Assembly: GCA_949082785.1 (NCBI GenBank) | Contig: CARVLU010000004.1 | Location: 33,852 to 97,851, forward strand | Source: an uncultured Alphaproteobacteria bacterium | GTDB taxonomy: Bacteria > Pseudomonadota > Alphaproteobacteria > Rs-D84 | DNA length: 64,000 nt | Direction: 5' to 3' | In this document: one piece after another, positions 59,894-64,000 of the stretch | Position numbering within the stretch: the stretch's first letter is position 1 | Layout: the number at the start of each line of letters is the position of its first letter | The notes under the pieces: generated by a model | Seen by the model: only the letters and a program-made list of their open reading frames with translations | Told to the model about the DNA's origin: nothing | Databases searched by the model: none | Translations under genes and position numbers: made by a program

Positions 59894-60451
59894 ATGAAAC
59901 ATATTTTAACATCTTTGATTATCATCACCGCGGGCGCCCCCGCCATGGCGGCTGACAACCCGATGTTTGGCGCCGCGCATCAAAACGCCATTGCCATCCA
60001 TGCCGCCCAGGGCACCGGCAGTGGTTCGCTGTTTAAACTGGTGGACCCGTTGCTATGGAAAATTGAACCGATGACCATGCTGATGGTCCAGTACAGCCAA
60101 CCGATGACGATTTTCCGTCTGCCGGCGCGCCAGAATTTGAACATTGTCCAAAACATCGGCTATGAATCTGACCGGGGGCTAAGCTTCGTTGGCGTCGGCA
60201 TTTCGTGGGACGTCGCACTGCTGAACTGGCGCGGGTGGTATCTGGGCGGCGGGCTGGGCCCGTATATGCGCGATTCTCATGACCGATATGTAGAAAGCCG
60301 CCTGGTCTTTGGCGAAAAATTCTTTGTCGGGTACCAGTTTGACGATGCCTGGCGCGCGGAATTTTTCACCCTGCACTTTTCCAACGGGGATTTTACGGAA
60401 ATCAATCGGGGATTTAATTTCACCGGTATTAACATCAGTTTCAGTTTCTAA
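59894..60451 (+). CDS. PagL-like acyloxyacyl hydrolase (lipid A 3-O-deacylase)
   Basis: This 185-residue protein has a signal peptide (about residues 1-20, ending AMAA) and beta-barrel strands ending in Phe. The segment LHFSNGDFTEINRGF has His161, Ser163 and Asn164 as in the H-x-S-N-G active site of PagL enzymes, which remove an acyl chain from lipid A in the outer membrane. Length fits. The promoter directly abuts the ATG and no ribosome site is present, so the mRNA is likely leaderless. tsaC follows after 14 nt. Confidence 0.75.
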   Translation: MKHILTSLIIITAGAPAMAADNPMFGAAHQNAIAIHAAQGTGSGSLFKLVDPLLWKIEPMTMLMVQYSQPMTIFRLPARQNLNIVQNIGYESDRGLSFVGVGISWDVALLNWRGWYLGGGLGPYMRDSHDRYVESRLVFGEKFFVGYQFDDAWRAEFFTLHFSNGDFTEINRGFNFTGINISFSF

Positions 60452-60465
60452 GACAGGTTCCCCCA

Positions 60466-61044
60466 ATGACAGATTTAAGCAACCTTGAATTTATCCGCGA
60501 ATTAAACGCGCACCTGAACGCGGGCGGCGTTATTGCATTCCCGACCGACACGGTTTGGGGATTGGGGTCATTGCCAACGGCGGCGGGCGCGAACGCACTG
60601 TACGCGATTAAGCGGCGCCCACGGGAAAAACATCTGATTATCATGTCCAACAGCATGGAAAACATCCGACCGCATATGAAAAATTATCCGGCGACGGCAT
60701 TTGATTTGGCCGCGCGGTATTGGCCGGGGGTGCTTACCATTGCGACGCCGACACTGGACGCCGACACCATGGTGTTTGGCGGGGTGCGCATTCCAAACTA
60801 TCAACCATTTATGGATTTGTGCGCGGTGATTGACGGACATTGTCTGGCGACCACATCGGCCAATATATCGGGCATGCCACCACTACAATCGGCGGACGAA
60901 ATTCGCAAAACATTTCCGGAAATTATTGTGATTGATAATCCCTATCAACCGATGGGGGGCCGGCCCAGCACGGTCGCGCTGTGCACACCGGACGGCATTC
61001 GGGTTGTGCGCCCCGGCGCGGTCGTTATTGAAACGGCCGACTGA
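60466..61044 (+). CDS. tsaC: Threonylcarbamoyl-AMP synthase
   Basis: This 192-residue YrdC/Sua5-domain protein makes the activated intermediate for t6A37 of tRNA. FPTDTVWGLGSLPTA, then IKRRPREKHLIIM and LATTSANISGMPPL are the conserved substrate-binding blocks. It is the short TsaC form without the Sua5 C-terminal domain. The 3' end overlaps the converging glycosylase gene by 20 nt. Confidence 0.93.
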   Translation: MTDLSNLEFIRELNAHLNAGGVIAFPTDTVWGLGSLPTAAGANALYAIKRRPREKHLIIMSNSMENIRPHMKNYPATAFDLAARYWPGVLTIATPTLDADTMVFGGVRIPNYQPFMDLCAVIDGHCLATTSANISGMPPLQSADEIRKTFPEIIVIDNPYQPMGGRPSTVALCTPDGIRVVRPGAVVIETAD

Positions 61045-61567
61045 TAAAGGAACTGCCCCCCAGGGCAAAGCGCCAGGGCAACTGGGCATCCAACCCGGCA
61101 TAGTCAATACCAATGCGCGGCCCGCACAAAATCGTGCGATTGCGGTCATCGCCGCGTTCAATCCAAATGTGTTCCCGGCGGGTCAGGTCAATCTTGTTAT
61201 CCCTGCGCGTAATTTCCATCGCGCGGCACAGTTTCCCGGGACCATTTCCGCCGTCACATTCCACCGCCCGGACCAGCGCCGCCGCGGCCGCCCCCGCATC
61301 CCCCAATACGATGTTCAACATATTATGCAAGCCATAGCATAAATATACATACGTGTGTCCACCGACCATAAACATGGCATCATTGCGCGGCGTGCACCGC
61401 CCGCCAAAGGCATGGCATCCACGTTCCGTTTCCAGGTATAATTCAACCTCTGCTATTTTGGCGCGGATAACGCGGCCATCCGCGGTGCGCCGACACAGAT
61501 ATGCCCCCAGCAGTTGCCGTGTGGCATCCATCGGATTTTGCAAATAAAATTCCCGCGGTAAAATCAT
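61025..61567 (-). CDS. 3-methyladenine/alkyladenine DNA glycosylase (Mpg family)
   Basis: This 180-residue protein has the AAG fold core: AKIAEVELYLETERGCHAFGG (catalytic Glu and His in E-x-Y...H), TPRNDAMFMVGGHTYVYLCYGLHN and GNGPGKLCRAMEI. It excises alkylated purines. A -10-like TATATT ends 6 nt before the ATG without a ribosome site, so it may be leaderless. Tail-to-tail overlap with tsaC. Confidence 0.92.
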   Translation of the reverse strand: MILPREFYLQNPMDATRQLLGAYLCRRTADGRVIRAKIAEVELYLETERGCHAFGGRCTPRNDAMFMVGGHTYVYLCYGLHNMLNIVLGDAGAAAAALVRAVECDGGNGPGKLCRAMEITRRDNKIDLTRREHIWIERGDDRNRTILCGPRIGIDYAGLDAQLPWRFALGGSSFISRPFQ

Positions 61568-61665
61568 ACGCACAATATAGAATAAAATCTGAAAATCGCC
61601 AGCATTTTATGCCTGGGACACGTGTCCTGCGGATACGCCGGGGCGGATATGTTACAATTCACGTC

Positions 61666-62157
61666 ATGAAACAAAAATGCAATTTTAAATACACCGGCGC
61701 CATGGTGCTGGGGATGCACGACGCGCTGGTGGAATTGTCGGGGATTATTGCGGGCCTGACCTTTGCCATCGAAACCAGCCGCATTATCATCATGACGGGC
61801 GCCATTGCCGCCGTCGCGGCCAGTTTGTCGATGGCCGCCGCCAATTACATGGCCCAGCGCGCCGACGGCAACCGCGACGCCGCCGTTTGCGCGGCATATA
61901 CCGGCGCAATGTATATCGGGACCAGTGCGGCTTTACTGCTGCCTTTTTGTATTATTGGGAACAGATTTTGGGCCCTGGGGGCGATGGGCGCCGTGGTGGT
62001 GGGCGTTGTGTTGTTGTTTAATTGGTATATCGGGGCAAAAAATCACCGCCCATGGGGCCGCGCATTTTGGGAAATGCTGGGGGTGTGCGTTGGGGTATCT
62101 GTGGCATCATTCATCATCGGCCAGGCGGCAAAATACTTCCTGGGGGTGACGATATAG
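61666..62157 (+). CDS. VIT1/CCC1-like small membrane protein
   Basis: This 163-residue protein has five predicted membrane segments. VLGMHDALVELSGIIAGLTFA is the VIT family N-terminal signature (G-x-x-D-A-x-V-E-x-x-G) and LSMAAANYMAQRADG matches the second helix motif. VIT proteins move Fe or Mn across membranes. Length is somewhat short of VIT1 (about 230), lacking the metal-binding cytoplasmic insert. -10-like TACAAT ends 7 nt before the ATG: leaderless candidate. Confidence 0.7.
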   Translation: MKQKCNFKYTGAMVLGMHDALVELSGIIAGLTFAIETSRIIIMTGAIAAVAASLSMAAANYMAQRADGNRDAAVCAAYTGAMYIGTSAALLLPFCIIGNRFWALGAMGAVVVGVVLLFNWYIGAKNHRPWGRAFWEMLGVCVGVSVASFIIGQAAKYFLGVTI

Positions 62158-62184
62158 TGGGGGGGGCGGCGTTTGCCGCACCAT

Positions 62185-62214
62185 AAAAAACAAAAACGCC
62201 CGGGGCATGGGCGT
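62185..62214 (-). terminator. Terminator of the small-ORF cassette
   Basis: Minus-strand ACGCCC/GGGCGT hairpin followed by a T-rich run. Confidence 0.8.
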
Positions 62215-62358
62215 TTACTTTTTATAAAAACATTTGTCGGTGTATGTCCCGGACCCCAAACTTTCGGCAAAATTTTTTCCACCGGGGATAAAGCATCCCG
62301 TGATGGCCGCACAGTGTATCAAAATGCCACCGCCCCCCAGAATTATATTCAGTTTCAT
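62215..62358 (-). CDS. 47-aa Cys-containing mini-protein with 'CYY-type' tail
   Basis: The product starts MKLNIILGGGGILIHCAAIT and ends GSGTYTDKCFYKK, closely like the end of the 262-aa protein at 2607 (GTYTSGCYYSE) and of the one at 43708 (NNCYYTK). AGGA lies 9 nt before the ATG; a terminator follows the stop at once. It may be a bare tail with signal-like N-terminus, or the joined remnant of a larger Cys-rich gene. Too short for the usual ORF cut-off. Confidence 0.45.
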   Translation of the reverse strand: MKLNIILGGGGILIHCAAITGCFIPGGKNFAESLGSGTYTDKCFYKK

Positions 62359-62388
62359 GTTCAAAATCCTGTTTTGTTTTGGTTAAAC

Positions 62389-62411
62389 AAAAACCACCCC
62401 GTGGGTGGTTT
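62389..62411 (-). terminator. Terminator after the DUF3781 gene
   Basis: Minus-strand AACCACC/GGTGGTT hairpin with T-rich tail, just upstream of the 47-aa ORF. Confidence 0.75.
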
Positions 62412-62430
62412 ATTTCGTATGCCCCGTCCA

Positions 62431-62661
62431 TCAAACCCGATGCGCGGTGATAATCGTATAACTGTGGGCATTGATGGTGATAACGCATCCCCGGGCCCGC
62501 ACATACCAATTCTTGCCCCGGCGCATGATATCGTGCGGTGAACTTGCCGCGACGCATTCGCGGCACCACGCAACAACATCGCCGATTTCCGGCCCCACGT
62601 TGCGCCGAATCCGCAATTCACCCAGCCGCGTCGTATGCAACAATTCCACGGGAATGGTCAT
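62431..62661 (-). CDS. DUF3781 family protein
   Basis: This 76-residue protein matches the DUF3781 pattern as I remember it: LHTTRLGELRIRRNVGPEIG, DVVAWCRECV, RRGKNWYVRARGCVITINAH and the ending SYTIITAHRV. The family is of unknown function and common in gut bacteria, mostly Firmicutes and Bacteroidota, so transfer is possible. It starts 6 nt after the upstream gene. Confidence 0.75.
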   Translation of the reverse strand: MTIPVELLHTTRLGELRIRRNVGPEIGDVVAWCRECVAASSPHDIMRRGKNWYVRARGCVITINAHSYTIITAHRV

Positions 62662-62667
62662 AATGGA

Positions 62668-62988
62668 CTATCTTGTTTTATCTTTGTTAATACCGTGGGT
62701 CTTGTTCAACTCTTCCTTTAACCGGTCAAAGTTATCTTTTACGGCCTGCATATTATCGGATTCCATAATTTTATGTGTGGCATATCGCCCATGCTTTATC
62801 TTTTCGCAATACATAATGCCATAAACAACGCGAACCTGCGGCTGTCCATAAACAAAACCATTACTGTACCGCAGCACAATGTGCTGCCCGGCCGTACATG
62901 ATACATTGTCATTGGCAGGCTGAATCACCCAATCACGAAACATCAGCAGTTTGACATTTTTAACAGAATAATTATCCCAAATATACAT
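62668..62988 (-). CDS. Hypothetical protein, 106 aa
   Basis: I do not recognise this protein: MYIWDNYSVKNVKLLMFRDW, a beta-rich middle (GQHIVLRYSNGFVYGQPQVR) and a charged helical end (AVKDNFDRLKEELNKT). No signal peptide. The second of two adjacent ATGs fits the AAAGG site better. It heads a minus-strand pair with the DUF3781 gene (6-nt gap). Confidence 0.55.
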   Translation of the reverse strand: MYIWDNYSVKNVKLLMFRDWVIQPANDNVSCTAGQHIVLRYSNGFVYGQPQVRVVYGIMYCEKIKHGRYATHKIMESDNMQAVKDNFDRLKEELNKTHGINKDKTR

Positions 62989-63046
62989 CATTAACCTTTT
63001 GAATTATTGACACCGATTTTATCAATCGCCCCCCAAAATTCAATAA

Positions 63047-63073
63047 GAAAAACCGCCATAATTGGCGGTTTAT
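63047..63073. terminator. Bidirectional hairpin terminator
   Basis: AACCGCCA/TGGCGGTT with flanking A and T runs, at the 3' end of the doubtful ORF 63070-63222. Confidence 0.7.
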
Positions 63074-63222
63074 TTGGTGCGCATCGGCACGCTTTTAATT
63101 ACCGGCGACAGTATGGCAGATATTGACCGGTCATCCAATCCCCGCACGCGGACCAGAATTTTCCGGGCCATATTATAATTCCGGCGCAACATTGCATCCG
63201 CGCACGTAACGGATATCATCAT
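63070..63222 (-). CDS. Doubtful small basic ORF
   Basis: 50 codons from the first ATG (MMISVTCADAMLRRNYNMAR, then KILVRVRGLDDRSI). The frame is open upstream to a TTG at 63345, but that start lies directly after the rRNA terminator with no ribosome site. A terminator follows the stop. It may be a gene remnant between the rRNA operon and the cassette; no family recognised. Confidence 0.25.
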   Translation of the reverse strand: MMISVTCADAMLRRNYNMARKILVRVRGLDDRSISAILSPVIKSVPMRTK

Positions 63223-63347
63223 TAATACCAAACCATGCAATCTGTTTTTAAAATTGCGCAAATTCCAAAAATTTGGATGCCGACAGATATTTTGCAAAAT
63301 TAATCGAATAATCGTTGTTTGATTGGGAACCCTAAATTTATGCAATA

Positions 63348-63374
63348 TAAAAAAATACCGCCCACATGGGGCGG
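63348..63374 (-). terminator. rRNA operon terminator
   Basis: Minus-strand CCGCCC/GGGCGG hairpin followed by seven T residues, 36 nt after the 5S gene. Confidence 0.85.
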
Positions 63375-63410
63375 CGATTGATAATTGGTTTTTATATCGA
63401 AACTGGATTT

Positions 63411-63528
63411 ATTCTGGCGACGACCTACTCTTCCGTGGCTTAAGCCAAAGTACCATCGGCGATACGGGGTTTCCCTGTCTGGTTCGGGATGGAACAGAGG
63501 GTGGCTCCCGCTCAATAATCACCAGAAT
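63411..63528 (-). rRNA. rrf: 5S ribosomal RNA
   Basis: About 118 nt with the conserved segments CCATCCCGAACC and CGCCGATGGTA. The ends lie in a longer precursor stem: CTGGATTTATTCTGG pairs with CCAGAATAAATCCAG (63404-63418 and 63521-63535), likely the RNase processing helix. Confidence 0.95.
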
Positions 63529-63627
63529 AAATCCAGCGAACATCGTAATTCTTTTGTAAGAATCACTTCAAACGTTCTCTTCAAGCATATCGTCTGACAA
63601 ACAAAAAGTCAAACGATAAGATAAAAA

Positions 63628-64000
<373 letters not shown>

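Overview
The window looks like chromosome from an uncultured, probably host-associated alphaproteobacterium. The evidence is a GapR (DUF2312) homologue, IHF-alpha beside FabH, a def-fmt-truA operon, an alphaproteobacterial-type ComEC, VirB8/9/10 genes and several Cys-rich secreted proteins of the kind reported from gut Alphaproteobacteria. The taxonomic call is inference. The genes use GAA almost exclusively for Glu. No phage, IS element or CRISPR array was seen. Gene density is high and many genes overlap by 1-20 nt.

Layout. 1-3.4 kb: end of hemW, an M13 metallopeptidase, a Cys-rich secreted protein. 3.4-10.8 kb: small regulators, mraZ away from the division cluster, two inverted copies of a 'leader RNA + 75-aa HTH gene' cassette, a second leader-controlled Cys-rich gene, tRNA-Arg, fabH-ihfA, and plsX-rpmF on the other strand. 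10.9-22.8 kb: the classical tRNA-Trp-secE-nusG-rplK-rplA-rplJ-rplL-rpoB-rpoC block on the minus strand, with one extra 62-codon ORF between nusG and rplK. 23.1-27.8 kb: a type IV secretion core operon (VirB8, VirB9 with a SPOR-like tail, VirB10). 28-35.4 kb: two unknown genes, then yidC-lspA, a KefB-type antiporter, rsmA-recR and a penicillin-binding carboxypeptidase. 35.5-42.8 kb: pyk, gapR, an RNHCP protein, comEC, truA-fmt-def, rmuC. 42.8-51.7 kb: a HAD phosphatase, a third leader-controlled Cys-rich gene, a MarR-TolC-adaptor-RND efflux operon, tRNA-Gln, tRNA-Glu, a kinase-like protein and a lipoprotein. 51.7-57.4 kb: merR, gyrA, rpmH, a 1.2-kb repeat and RNA region, rpmA-rplU. 57.5-63.3 kb: a 707-aa secreted protein, a PagL-like outer-membrane enzyme, tsaC, an alkyladenine glycosylase, a VIT-like membrane protein and a cassette of small ORFs. 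63.4-64 kb: 5S and the 3' end of 23S rRNA.

The most interesting signal is a family of structured RNA leaders at about 5.19-5.36, 9.09-9.27 (minus), 6.76-6.94 (minus) and 43.49-43.68 kb. Each has its own sigma70-like promoter, a closing helix P1 whose sequence differs between loci but stays base-paired, a P2 hairpin, a P3 hairpin (CTCCAAC/GTTGGRG type) and a P4 hairpin with variable stem and a nearly constant loop (GAATATATTGAATA). These are followed by a second copy of the CTCCAACC strand and an intrinsic terminator just before the start codon. The architecture implies transcription attenuation of small HTH or Cys-rich secreted proteins. A fifth P4 element and a related terminated RNA lie without a gene at 55.87-56.19 kb. 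I do not recognise it as a known riboswitch class.

A second theme is leaderless transcription: at least six genes have a -10 hexamer ending 6-7 nt before the ATG and no Shine-Dalgarno sequence.
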